From contig JAFWIK010000011.1 of the NCBI GenBank assembly GCA_017514905.1, positions 1-61,007 of the forward strand: 61,007 nt of DNA, written 5' to 3'. Source of the stretch: Candidatus Saccharimonadota bacterium. Its GTDB lineage: Bacteria > Patescibacteriota > Saccharimonadia > Saccharimonadales > Saccharimonadaceae. The position numbers and the translations under genes are program-made. Below are positions 8,609 to 17,100 of this stretch, one piece after another (within the stretch, counting starts at the first letter, position 1; the number at the start of each line of letters is the position of its first letter). The notes beneath the pieces are model-generated. The model was not told the origin of the DNA. It made no database searches and was given only the letters and a program-made list of their open reading frames with translations.

Positions 8609-8673
8609 AACCAACCTTTCTATCTGTTATTGTGAATAAAATTATAACATATTTTGATGTATAATATAAGTCA
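8589..8673. repeat. Imperfect direct repeat A: ychF 5' end and divergent promoter
   Basis: This segment covers the first codons of ychF, its ribosome-binding site and the back-to-back promoter shared with the Nudix gene. A diverged copy in the same orientation lies at 9463-9535. The first 29 bases differ at a single position, and the AT-rich promoter part is also clearly related. Both strands carry TATAAT boxes here (8660-8665 on plus, 8646-8641 on minus). Confidence 0.8.
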
Positions 8674-9077
8674 TGAATAAAGAAAAAAGTTGTGGGTGTA
8701 TTGTTTTGAGAGATAAAAAGGTGCTTTTGATTGGTGCTAAAGATGACAACGGTGAATTGTTTTGGTCATTTCCGAAAGGACACCAAGAGGATGGTGAAAC
8801 TGATATCGAGACGGCGATTCGGGAGACCAAGGAAGAAACTAATTTGGATGTTAAGATTGTTGACAATAAACCGATTAAAACTGGGCACCTTGTACACAAC
8901 GGAACTATTTATAAAGAGATTTTACTATTTATTGCTAAGCCATTAAATGATGAAATAAAAATACAAGAGGATGAGGTTGAAGAAATGCAGTGGGCGCGAA
9001 TTGATGAGGCTGGTAAATACTTTGATGACTACTATAGTGATGCCTGGTCGGAGTTATTGAATAGATTAAATAAATAA
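8673..9077 (+). CDS. Nudix hydrolase
   Basis: This 134-residue protein has an intact Nudix box, G-x5-E-x7-RETKEET, within GHQEDGETDIETAI and the residues that follow. Early in the protein is CGCIVLRDKKVLLIG, the first strand of the fold. Nudix enzymes cleave nucleoside diphosphates linked to another group; the size fits a small (d)NTP or Ap4A-type hydrolase, but the substrate cannot be read from sequence. The gene has a TATAAT box 7 bp before the ATG, so it may be leaderless. Its coding strand is G- and T-rich, opposite to every other plus-strand gene around it, which suggests recent inversion or transfer. Confidence 0.85.
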   Translation: MNKEKSCGCIVLRDKKVLLIGAKDDNGELFWSFPKGHQEDGETDIETAIRETKEETNLDVKIVDNKPIKTGHLVHNGTIYKEILLFIAKPLNDEIKIQEDEVEEMQWARIDEAGKYFDDYYSDAWSELLNRLNK

Positions 9078-9101
9078 AAAAGTTAGATAGGGGGTTGAAA
9101 A

Positions 9102-9293
9102 ATGAAGTAGATTAAGTATAATCTTCATACCGCTAGAAAACAATCGACTAACGTAATTATTGATTTGAGACGAATAAAAATGCATCAAACTAAGGCTCTT
9201 TCAAATATTAATTATTATTTTGCAAGCCACCGTAGCAAAATTCGTCACCTAATCGTTATAACAAAATCTGAAGAAATCCTTGAAATGCTCTAG
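9102..9293 (+). pseudogene. Remnant of a CdiA C-terminal-type nuclease toxin domain
   Basis: An ATG at 9102 follows a GGGGG ribosome-binding site, but the third codon is TAG. The same frame then stays open to TAG at 9291. It contains ARKQSTNVIIDLRRIK and later HLIVITKSEEILEML, which resemble the end of the CdiA_C or related contact-dependent/MuF-type tRNase domains (KQ-x-x-NVIIDLR, then a strand IVI-x-K-x-G/E). The upstream catalytic half is missing. I read this as the decayed 3' end of a polymorphic toxin gene. The family match is from memory of the motif pattern and is moderate. Confidence 0.5.
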
Positions 9294-9308
9294 AAAGTTT
9301 AGTATAAT
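9280..9308 (+). promoter_or_regulatory. Promoter directly before a hairpin terminator
   Basis: TTGAAA (9280-9285) and TATAAT (9303-9308) are 17 bp apart. The predicted start near 9315 lies immediately before the hairpin at 9319-9361, so the product would be only about 45-50 nt. It overlaps the end of the toxin remnant. Confidence 0.5.
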
Positions 9309-9318
9309 TACACGCATA

Positions 9319-9361
9319 AAAGATGCCCAAGATATTGAACTATATCAAGCGCATCTTTTTT
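9319..9361 (+). terminator. Hairpin with T-run, possible terminator or tiny RNA
   Basis: The outer stem AAGATGC/GCATCTT and an inner stem GATAT/ATATC enclose a six-base loop, and the hairpin is followed on plus by T6. It may end transcription of the toxin remnant or of the tiny unit starting at about 9315. Confidence 0.55.
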
Positions 9362-9462
9362 GCTTAATATTGATACTTTTCTACTTTGGTTTCGGAAGGT
9401 GAATTTTAGCGGTAAACGGGATATAAAAATCAGGTTGATTTAAAAAATCAAGATTCCGATCT

Positions 9463-9535
9463 TTAAATTCATAACCAACCTGTGATATCTATTATTATAG
9501 ATATGGAATTATAACACATTTTGATATATAATGCT
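9463..9535. repeat. Imperfect direct repeat B: diverged copy of ychF 5' region
   Basis: This segment matches 8589-8673. On the minus strand it still reads an ATG followed by codons for NLKIGI, the true N-terminus of ychF, then LIF and a stop. The promoter half now lies upstream of the His/Ser-rich gene at 9564. The patch between the two copies holds the Nudix gene and the toxin remnant. Confidence 0.8.
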
Positions 9536-9563
9536 TAGTATAAATAACGCAAGGAGAATATAA

Positions 9564-9830
9564 ATGTTCGATGATGATGACGACGATTCAATCCTCGGTA
9601 ATAAAACGGAAAGTTTCACGAGTCACAACTCTGATGGATCAATAATCCACTCGTTCGGTAACTCTTCTATTTCTCATAGTTCTAATGGGATTTCAAGCCA
9701 TCATAATTCATCCGATAGTTTTTCGACCTCACATCACTCTGATGGCTCAACTAGTCATAGTTTTAAAAATGGTGATTCAATAATCAGCCACAATTCAAAC
9801 GGAACTACTTCACATACGTTTTCAAACTAA
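9564..9830 (+). CDS. Small Asp/His/Ser-rich repeat protein
   Basis: This 88-residue protein is of a type I do not recognise. It opens with a run of six aspartates and then consists of about six degenerate 12-14-residue repeats of the pattern S-H-x-S-D/N-G-S-x-x-H-S-F-x-N. Histidines are spaced regularly, so metal binding is conceivable. There is no signal peptide or membrane segment. A good AAGGAG ribosome-binding site lies 8 bp before the ATG, and a TATAAT from the duplicated ychF promoter lies upstream at about 9528. It is an accessory gene in the patch between ychF and rplS. Confidence 0.6.
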   Translation: MFDDDDDDSILGNKTESFTSHNSDGSIIHSFGNSSISHSSNGISSHHNSSDSFSTSHHSDGSTSHSFKNGDSIISHNSNGTTSHTFSN

Positions 9831-10034
9831 GTTAGGCAAGTTAGTTTAAATGCGTTTTTTCCACCATAAACAATTTCACGACAACCAATGTGCACAAGAT
9901 TTTAGAATCATTATTCGTCGGAATATTATAATAAAGCTTTACGGTCTAATAGCCTTGACTAGTTTTATGCACACCTCCAACCCCTCCATATTTTGCAAGC
10001 TATAACACTAATTTTATGAACTAAAAGTTAACTC

Positions 10035-10063
10035 TTGAAAAACTCCTCAAAGTATGCTAAAAT
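10035..10063 (+). promoter_or_regulatory. Promoter of rplS
   Basis: TTGAAA (10035-10040) and TAAAAT (10058-10063) are 17 bp apart; the start near 10070 gives a leader of about 26 nt. The 200 bp upstream of it (9831-10034) shows nothing recognisable. Confidence 0.8.
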
Positions 10064-10095
10064 AACAGGTAATTGTCTAATAGTAAAGGTAAAAT

Positions 10096-10596
10096 ATGAG
10101 TTTTTCAATTTTAAAAGAAATTGGTGATGCACAAAAAAAGAAGGCCGTCGTTGACGTCCGCTCTGGTGATACTGTCAAAGTCACCCAAAAAATTAAGGAA
10201 GGCAACAAATTCCGTCTCCAGACTTTTGAAGGCGTAGTTATTCGTGTCGATCGCAAAGAATCTCACACTGCTCGCATTGTAGTTAGAAAAGTTACTTCTG
10301 GTGTAGGTGTCGAGAAATCTTACCTCATTCATTCCCCATTAGTAGAAAAAATCGAGATCGTCAAACGTTCCAAAGTTCGCCGCAACAATCTTAAATATTT
10401 GCGCGAACGTTCCGGTAAATCTGCTCGTCTCACCGGCAAAAGCTTTGACCGTGTCGCCGTTAATGACGTCACTGTAGCTGCAGAGCCAGCCGCAGAACCA
10501 AAAGCTCCAGCCGAAACTGAAAAAATTAAAGAGCCAACCATAGAACCAAAAGCCGAAGAAAAAACCGAAACACCTAAAGCTGAAGAAGCTAAATAA
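10096..10596 (+). CDS. rplS: 50S ribosomal protein L19 with extended acidic tail
   Basis: The first roughly 115 residues are a standard bL19: KAVVDVRSGDTVKVTQKIKEG, the FEGVVIRVDRK strand, GVGVEKSYLIHSPLVEKIE and KVRRNNLKYLRERSGKSARL. L19 sits at the 30S-50S interface. The 166-residue protein carries a C-terminal Ala/Pro/Glu/Lys-rich extension of about 45 residues that typical L19 (about 115) lacks; it is presumably disordered. The stop overlaps the start of the RNase HII gene by one base (TAATG), so the two are coupled. Co-occurrence of rplS and rnhB is common in bacteria. Confidence 0.95.
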   Translation: MSFSILKEIGDAQKKKAVVDVRSGDTVKVTQKIKEGNKFRLQTFEGVVIRVDRKESHTARIVVRKVTSGVGVEKSYLIHSPLVEKIEIVKRSKVRRNNLKYLRERSGKSARLTGKSFDRVAVNDVTVAAEPAAEPKAPAETEKIKEPTIEPKAEEKTETPKAEEAK

Positions 10597-11555
10597 TGCC
10601 CATTCTTGGTATTGATGAAGTTGGACGCGGGCCCCTAGCGGGTCCGCTTGTTGTTGGTGCCGTAATTCTACCCGCCGACGAAAAACCCTGGTTTAAAGAA
10701 CTCAAAGACTCTAAAAAACTCACTGCCAAAAAACGTGAAGCCCTCAGTGAATTAATTCTGGCAGAATCCGCCTCCGGACTTGGCTGGGTGCCAGCAAGCG
10801 AACTTGATCAAATCGGCATTTCAAAAGCTCTGTGTCTTGCCGCGAAGCGTGCTGTGAAGTCAGTTCAGGCGCTTCACACGCCATTTTCCCAGATCATTAT
10901 CGACGGCAACTTCAATTTTCTCAAGCATACCCCGTTAGAACCCTACGTCACTACCTGTGTCAAAGCCGACGCTCTCATCCGCGAAGTTTCCGCCGCCTCT
11001 ATTATAGCCAAAGTTGCTCGTGATAAGTATATGAAAAATCTCGCCACTAAATATCCTAACTATGGTTTTGAAAAACACGTCGGCTATGGCACCAAAGTTC
11101 ACGTCGCCGCCATTTATAAATACGGTCTCACACCTGAACATCGCAAATCCTTTGAACCATGCAAATCCATTTCTAATTTCAAAGCACCGAAAAATCCTAA
11201 GAAAAACACTACCAAAATCGGACAACAAGCCGAATCTGCCGTCGCTGATTATCTCACTGCAAACGGCCACACCATTATCGCTAGAAATCATAAAACCTAT
11301 TTCTATGAAATCGACATTATTTCCGCCAAAAATCATCAAATTTTCTTCACCGAAGTCAAATATCGTTCCAGCAATTCACACGGTTCTGGTCTCGACGCTA
11401 TCACGCCAGTTAAAAAACGACAAATGCAATTTGCTGCCAATTCCTACCTCAAATATCAAAACACTAAATTCAAATCCTACAACCCACTTCTCGCCGTCGC
11501 CTCAGTTACCGGTTCAAATTACGGCCAAATCAACTGGTTCCCCCTCCCAGAATAA
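10596..11555 (+). CDS. rnhB: RNase HII fused to a YraN-type (UPF0102) nuclease domain
   Basis: This 319-residue protein has two parts. Residues 1 to about 190 are ribonuclease HII, which removes ribonucleotides from DNA: GIDEVGRGPLAGP gives the first D and E, DSKKLTAKKRE follows, and KADALIREVSAASIIAKVARD has the later acidic residue. From about residue 205 a UPF0102/YraN restriction-endonuclease-like domain begins (GQQAESAVADYL, then YEIDIIS and FTEVKYRSS, matching E-x-D-x13-E-V-K). YraN is often encoded next to rnhB, so this is a natural fusion of neighbours. The start overlaps the rplS stop. Its stop abuts the convergent ruvA stop. Confidence 0.92.
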   Translation: MPILGIDEVGRGPLAGPLVVGAVILPADEKPWFKELKDSKKLTAKKREALSELILAESASGLGWVPASELDQIGISKALCLAAKRAVKSVQALHTPFSQIIIDGNFNFLKHTPLEPYVTTCVKADALIREVSAASIIAKVARDKYMKNLATKYPNYGFEKHVGYGTKVHVAAIYKYGLTPEHRKSFEPCKSISNFKAPKNPKKNTTKIGQQAESAVADYLTANGHTIIARNHKTYFYEIDIISAKNHQIFFTEVKYRSSNSHGSGLDAITPVKKRQMQFAANSYLKYQNTKFKSYNPLLAVASVTGSNYGQINWFPLPE

Positions 11556-12131
11556 TTACTTTTTGAGAGCCAGTCTAATTCTCTCTTCCACTGATAATTT
11601 AGGGTCCACGTTTTCAAGCGCCGCCGTCGCCTCTTTCAGTTGAAATCCTAACGCAATCAAAGCATCCAAAGCTTCATCCGGCTCTTCCTGAGCTCTAACT
11701 TTAATCTCCGTTTTGCCATAATGTGAAGGAATTCCCACTTTGTCTTTCAAATCTACAATCACTCTTTCCGCCGACTTTTTACCTACGCCTGCCGCCTTTG
11801 CCACAAAAGCACTATCTGCATTTGCAATCGCATTTCGCACTTCTTCCGCCTCTGCAAGTGACATAATTGCAATCCCCGCCTTCGGTCCTACATCTTGCAC
11901 ACTAATCAAAAGTTCAAAAATCTTTTTTGCCGTCAAAGAAGAAAAACCATAAAGTTCCTCTGCATTTTCCCGCACTTGATGATAAGTATAAAATTTCTTC
12001 TCCTCTCCCAAATTGCACGCTTCAAAATCTGTCACTGGTACCATTAACTCATATCCCACTCCGTTTACATCAATAATCAATCCGTTTGAACCAAATTTTT
12101 CTTCAATTTTTCCTCTCACATGTGCAATCAT
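11556..12131 (-). CDS. ruvA: Holliday junction branch migration protein RuvA
   Basis: This 191-residue protein begins MIAHVRGKIEEKFGS, the conserved OB-fold start of RuvA. It then has the helix-hairpin-helix regions (QDVGPKAGIAIM and AAGVGKKSAERVIVDLKDK) and the C-terminal RuvB-contact domain (EALDALIALGFQLKEA). RuvA tetramers bind four-way junctions. The ATG is preceded by TAAAAT ending exactly 6 bp upstream, so ruvA can be transcribed leaderless. It lies 4 bp downstream of the ruvC stop and may also be read through from ruvC. No ruvB is present in the window. Confidence 0.95.
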   Translation of the reverse strand: MIAHVRGKIEEKFGSNGLIIDVNGVGYELMVPVTDFEACNLGEEKKFYTYHQVRENAEELYGFSSLTAKKIFELLISVQDVGPKAGIAIMSLAEAEEVRNAIANADSAFVAKAAGVGKKSAERVIVDLKDKVGIPSHYGKTEIKVRAQEEPDEALDALIALGFQLKEATAALENVDPKLSVEERIRLALKK

Positions 12132-12135
12132 AATT

Positions 12136-12660
12136 CTATTTTACCACCTTCCGCGAATTGGAAAACTTATATTTATCATCTGGGCCTTCCTGATATAGGA
12201 AACTACACGTAATTGCCACTGCGAGAGCATCTGCCGCATCATCTGGCTTTGGCTTCTTCTCTAAATTTAAATGAATTCGCACCATTTCTTCTATTTGTGT
12301 TTTGGTCGCCGCTCCATAACCAGTCAGAGACTTTTTAATCTCGTTTGGCGAATATTCATAAACCGGCAATTTTCTTTGTTCTGCCACCAAAAGCACAATT
12401 CCTCTCGCCTCCGCCACTGCAATCCCAGTCGTAATATTCTTCGAAAAAAATAGTTTCTCCACTGCCACCATTTCAGGCTTCGTCTCATCGAATACCTCCA
12501 CTAAAGAATCGTACAGCTCCTTTAATCGCATCGGCAACGGTGCATCCACTGTCGTTGTCACTGCGCCAAAATCAAGTGCCTTTGCTCCTGCTCTAGTCGA
12601 AGTCGTAATCAGCCCAAATCCGCAAATCCCTAATCCCGGGTCAATTCCTAAAATTCTCAT
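12136..12660 (-). CDS. ruvC: Crossover junction endodeoxyribonuclease RuvC
   Basis: This 174-residue Holliday-junction resolvase has the four acidic active-site residues in MRILGIDPGLGICGFGL (Asp7), VAVEKLFFSKN (Glu), and PDDAADALAVAI (the two Asp). The ATG is preceded by TATAAT ending 6 bp upstream, so the message is probably leaderless. The promoter lies inside the left arm of the long hairpin at 12661-12825, which may affect its expression. ruvA follows after 4 bp and radA lies upstream on the same strand, giving a recombination cluster. Confidence 0.95.
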   Translation of the reverse strand: MRILGIDPGLGICGFGLITTSTRAGAKALDFGAVTTTVDAPLPMRLKELYDSLVEVFDETKPEMVAVEKLFFSKNITTGIAVAEARGIVLLVAEQRKLPVYEYSPNEIKKSLTGYGAATKTQIEEMVRIHLNLEKKPKPDDAADALAVAITCSFLYQEGPDDKYKFSNSRKVVK

Positions 12661-12825
12661 AAATATATTATAGCAAACACCCTAATTTATTTGCATATCA
12701 AGGCTGAAAATTCGAAAAAATAGTGATGGAAAGCCGGTACTGAAATACCGGAAGGCTTCCATCAAATTATTTTTTCAGATTTTCACCTCGCAAATAAATT
12801 AGGGTGTTTGCTATTTAATATATTT
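12661..12825. repeat. Long hairpin filling the ruvC-radA gap
   Basis: A perfect 24-bp inverted repeat (arms from TAGCAAACACCC and from GCAAATAAATTA) is extended outward by AAATATATTA/TAATATATTT. Inside, further arms pair: GAAAAAATA with TATTTTTTC, TGATGGAA with TTCCATCA, and CCGGTA-CTGAAA-TACCGG at the tip. The fold therefore spans nearly the whole region. The right arm includes the last radA codons and stop; the left arm includes the ruvC -10 box. There is no T-run, so it is not a normal terminator. Confidence 0.85.
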
Positions 12826-14160
12826 TATAAGCGTTTCCCTTAGGTCATTCACCGGCACCACAAATTTATCATGCACCGTCACCGGCCCAATCGCGTGTTT
12901 AAAACCAAGTTTCTTGGCCTCTGCGATTCTCTGATCAGCTCGAAAAGCCGACCGAATTTCCCCACCCAATCCTACTTCACCAAATACCACGTAATCTTCG
13001 TCTAGTTTCCTCCCAGCTACCGCCGATGCAATCGCCATGCATACCGCCAGATCCGCTGCTGAATCGTTGAGTTTCATCCCGCCTACCACATTCACAAAAA
13101 TATCTTTGTCTGATAATTTCAGTTTAGTTCGTCTTTCTAGTACCGCAATCAAAAGATTCAACCGATTTAAATCAAACCCACTCGCCGTTCGCTTTGGATA
13201 GCCAAAATTCGTCTTCGTCGCGAGCGCCTGAATCTCTACTAAAATTGGCCGGTTTCCATTCAGAGTCGCCAATATAATCGACCCGTCCGTATTAGTTCTT
13301 TCAGCCAGTAGTGCCGCCGACGGATTTTGCACTTCTTTGAGACCCGACCCTAGCATCTCAAAAATTGCCACCTCATTCGTTGAGCCAAAACGGTTTTTTA
13401 CCGCTCGCACCGTCTTGAATCCACCATATCGATCACCTTCAAAATTAAGCACCACATCCACTAAATGTTCTAGTACCTTTGGCCCAGCCAAAGTTCCTTC
13501 CTTTGTCACGTGCCCAACTATTACCACCGCAGTATCAGTCTTCTTCGCTGCCCGAATAATTAGATTCCCCGAATTCGTCACTTGTGAAACCGTTCCCGGC
13601 GCCGAAGAAATCTCATCCATCGCTAGCGTCTGAATCGAATCCACAATTACTAAATCAAATTCACCTGATTCAATGGTTTTCGCAATATCATTAGCGCTAG
13701 TCGAAGCCGCAAAACTCAGTTTTTCCGAATCTGCGCCCAATCTCACCGCACGTAGTTTCACCTGTCCAGCCGATTCTTCGCCCGAAATATAAAGCACGTT
13801 CCGTTTCTTTGCAATCTTCGCACATACTTGCATCAAAAGTGTAGATTTGCCAATTCCCGGCTGACCCGCCAGAAGTATCACTGACCCCATCAAAATTCCC
13901 CCACCAAGTACTACATCTAAATCGTTAAAATCTGTCAATAACCTCGCCTTCGCGTCCGACGGCACCACCGTCGACATTTTCACAAAATCTAACTTCTTTC
14001 CGCTTACTTTAGCCTTCTCTATCGCTGTTTTTTTACCTAACTCCGGCTCTACCACCTGTTCTATTAAAGAATTCCAAGCTTTGCAATTCGCGCACTGCCC
14101 CACCCACTTCACATAGGTAGCACCACACTGCTGACATACAAATTGAGTTTTTGCCTTCAT
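12811..14160 (-). CDS. radA: DNA repair protein RadA
   Basis: This 449-residue protein starts MKAKTQFVCQQCG with a four-cysteine zinc finger (CQQC, then CANC). It has the RecA-like Walker A GQPGIGKST, the RadA-specific KNRFG motif, and a Lon-protease-like C-terminal domain (FVNVVGGMKLNDSAADLAV and GEVGLGGEIR). RadA promotes branch migration in recombination and natural transformation. The start at 14160 is chosen because TATAAT ends exactly 6 bp upstream; an in-frame extension to 14268 would run through the promoter and into the preceding giant gene. The last codons form part of the long hairpin to ruvC. Confidence 0.95.
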   Translation of the reverse strand: MKAKTQFVCQQCGATYVKWVGQCANCKAWNSLIEQVVEPELGKKTAIEKAKVSGKKLDFVKMSTVVPSDAKARLLTDFNDLDVVLGGGILMGSVILLAGQPGIGKSTLLMQVCAKIAKKRNVLYISGEESAGQVKLRAVRLGADSEKLSFAASTSANDIAKTIESGEFDLVIVDSIQTLAMDEISSAPGTVSQVTNSGNLIIRAAKKTDTAVVIVGHVTKEGTLAGPKVLEHLVDVVLNFEGDRYGGFKTVRAVKNRFGSTNEVAIFEMLGSGLKEVQNPSAALLAERTNTDGSIILATLNGNRPILVEIQALATKTNFGYPKRTASGFDLNRLNLLIAVLERRTKLKLSDKDIFVNVVGGMKLNDSAADLAVCMAIASAVAGRKLDEDYVVFGEVGLGGEIRSAFRADQRIAEAKKLGFKHAIGPVTVHDKFVVPVNDLRETLIKYIK

Positions 14161-14180
14161 TCCCCTATTATAACACGCGT

Positions 14181-17100
14181 CTATTGTCGCGGCGAAATCT
14201 CTACAGTGTAAGCTGCCTCTAATCCACCGGTAATCGCCCCTTCGCCTTCGCCAGAAACTCTGTTCCATAAATAAAGTGATGGATCGAAATTAATTATTTC
14301 TGCCGGTACTATCGAATTCGCTCCAGTTGCCGCACCATAAGTCCTCCGCGGCTCTAAAGCATTTGCAATTACTGCTCCAAATATAGTCAATTGTCTGGAA
14401 TTACTCTTACTATTTAAATCGTCAGAATCTGCACAGGTTTTCACAGTCCCATTCGCAATCAAAAGCGCATCAATCTGTTCCACGGCACAATCAATTTCAA
14501 TATCACCTTCCGCATACACTACAATTTTTGGAATTTGGGAGAATGATTGATATGCACTATCACTGTATTTCAAGTTACCCTTGATTATGACGTTCTTTGT
14601 CGAATGGACCCGCTTTATAGCGCCACCTACTTCAGACAAACCAGCCTCAGTAATAACTACGCCGTTACCAGAGTCGTTATTGCCTCCGCTTATAACACTA
14701 TCATCATCCCATGTTTCACCTTCTTCTTCATCATCATCTCCTGTCCATTCTTCAGCATTATTTATATCATCATCAAAATCATAATCAACTATTTCTGGAT
14801 TGCCATCACCTTCTTCAATATCTATTATTACACTACCAAGTGTTAAATTATCATCGCTATAATAGCAATAGGTTCCAGGATCGCTAATGTCAGTTGCATT
14901 AGAAGAACAACTTGTATTCGTACTATCGCCAGCAAACAAACTATCTAACACTGCTTTTTTGTCAATCTTCATCGTATTTGTAGCTGACGTAGACCCCACG
15001 CCGCCCGCAGTCCCACTGTTGCAACTTTGATTTGCAAAAGTCAAAGGGCTCAATATACAAAAGCTTGTCGTAGTAGCACCGCCAGGACCGCCATTACTAA
15101 TAGAATCGTTGTTTCCATCACCATCTTCTGGTCGATAGTTTGGCCAAGTTTCACCATTGCTACTTGATTGATAACCTAGACTAGCACCACTACCAAAACC
15201 TTGCACCGTACCACTAGCTATTACGCCTAACTCGCCCCAAGATCCAAACACACGCCCACCAGTATATCCAGCAACAATTTTTTTATTCGCTAAGGCAGTT
15301 TTGATATTCCCTTTGCTATAAACACCACTACCCCATACCTGCAGACTCGGCTTCTTGGCTAGCTTATAGCACTTAGAATTCGAAACCTGCCATGCACTAT
15401 TACCATCTTTATCCTTATAATCAAGATCATTCCAGTTATCATCTCTACCACTATCAGCCGGGAAGACTGCCACCGAAACACAAAGTCTCGAACCAGCGTT
15501 CCAATCTACCATATTAAACGGATAGCTAGTTAATCCCGACGCGCTTGGTTGCACCGTACTAGTCATCTCATTCTGAACCCAACAATCCTCACTATCATCG
15601 ATACCATAGAATTGAGAACAAATATTTGCATTTCTTCCAGCCTCGTCCAGTTTTCCTCCCTCACTTTCTATAGACTCAAAATCATCCCTATACATAATCA
15701 ATTGTCTTTTTACCTGGTCCGCCTTCGTCACATAAGTACCGTCTGTCACATCATTGCTCTTTTCGTCTAGACCAAACGAATATGCCACAGAAGCCCCTTC
15801 GCCAGCATATACGATTTCTTCTTCATCATTCGGAATCTGCACCCAAGTTTCAAAGTTATATGGCACATACGTATGTGCAGAATCTTCAATCGCAGTCGTA
15901 TCAATAAGAGCCTCAAGCTTCTTGCCAGAACCCACCAGAAGAACTTCAGGATCCAAATAAATACTGGTAGAAAAAGTCTTTGTAGTTATAACTTCTTTAC
16001 CATTTTTATCCTTTTCTTTCTTTTCTCCGTAAATCGTAAGAGATCGTGTACCACCAGTTCCACTGAGACAACTATACTGCACAGTTATAGAAGAAGATGT
16101 TCCTGACCAACAGCTCACAGACCCAATTCCGCTAATTGAGATTGACTTCGGTGTATAACCGCTCCCGCTATAACTTACTGTCACCGAGCTTGGATATGTT
16201 TTGTAGGGAAAATCGACACTCTTTGGCGTTATCTTAGTGTTAGCATAATGGTTCGTCAAAGCCTTCTCTTCTAAGTCCTTGCCTACATCATCGCCCTTTA
16301 CTACATAAGCGCTGTGCTTTTCCTGCTCAGTCTTAGAACCCTTCGTAAAGATAAACCAATTATTCCAACCACCACTCCAACTCGCTAATGTGCCAAAAGC
16401 ATTATTCCAACTTGGCCAAGCCGGACCAACAGTTATTTGATCACCATGATTGACTATCTTCCCATCAACTCGAATTACATCTGCTTTCTTACTATAATTC
16501 TCTTGCACTAACGGATTATATTTTGCCCTAAAATCGAGATTATCACTTGGTTTAGCATAGATTTCCTTTAAATAGTCATTATAATCGTCTACATCTTCAT
16601 TTTTTACCATCATTTCTATCGCAGCTCCGCTACCTACAGGGTCTACTATGGGTTCATCAAGTTCAGTAGATATTTTCACATTTTCACATTTATCATTTGT
16701 CTTACCACTCACTTTATAGGTTTTTCCAGACTCCCATTCCACAGTACCTTTTGTCGCAGACTTTAAATAAAGCTTCTTATAGTTGGTCGCCGTAATTTTT
16801 AATTTATCTCCCCGATAAATATTACCTCCATCGGACATCATCTGATGTTTAGCATAAAACCCGCCTGTCCTTTCAACTGTAATAGTGGTCCCCTTCTTTG
16901 CTTTGATGGTTAATTTACAAATCGGCGCATAGTAAGCCCAGACAGTCTTGTTCCCCCCAGAAAGATTTGCATGAAGCTTACTATAAATCCTTTTTTCTTT
17001 ACCGTTATCGTTGTAATATATTACGTTTGCACTACTGATACTATCAGAATCTAGATATGTAGTATAAGTCTTACTATCTACTTTTTTTGAAGTTCTTGTA

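Noticed and set aside
14161-14268. In-frame N-terminal extension of radA
   Set aside because: It runs through the TATAAT promoter and into the upstream giant gene, and precedes the conserved zinc-finger start.
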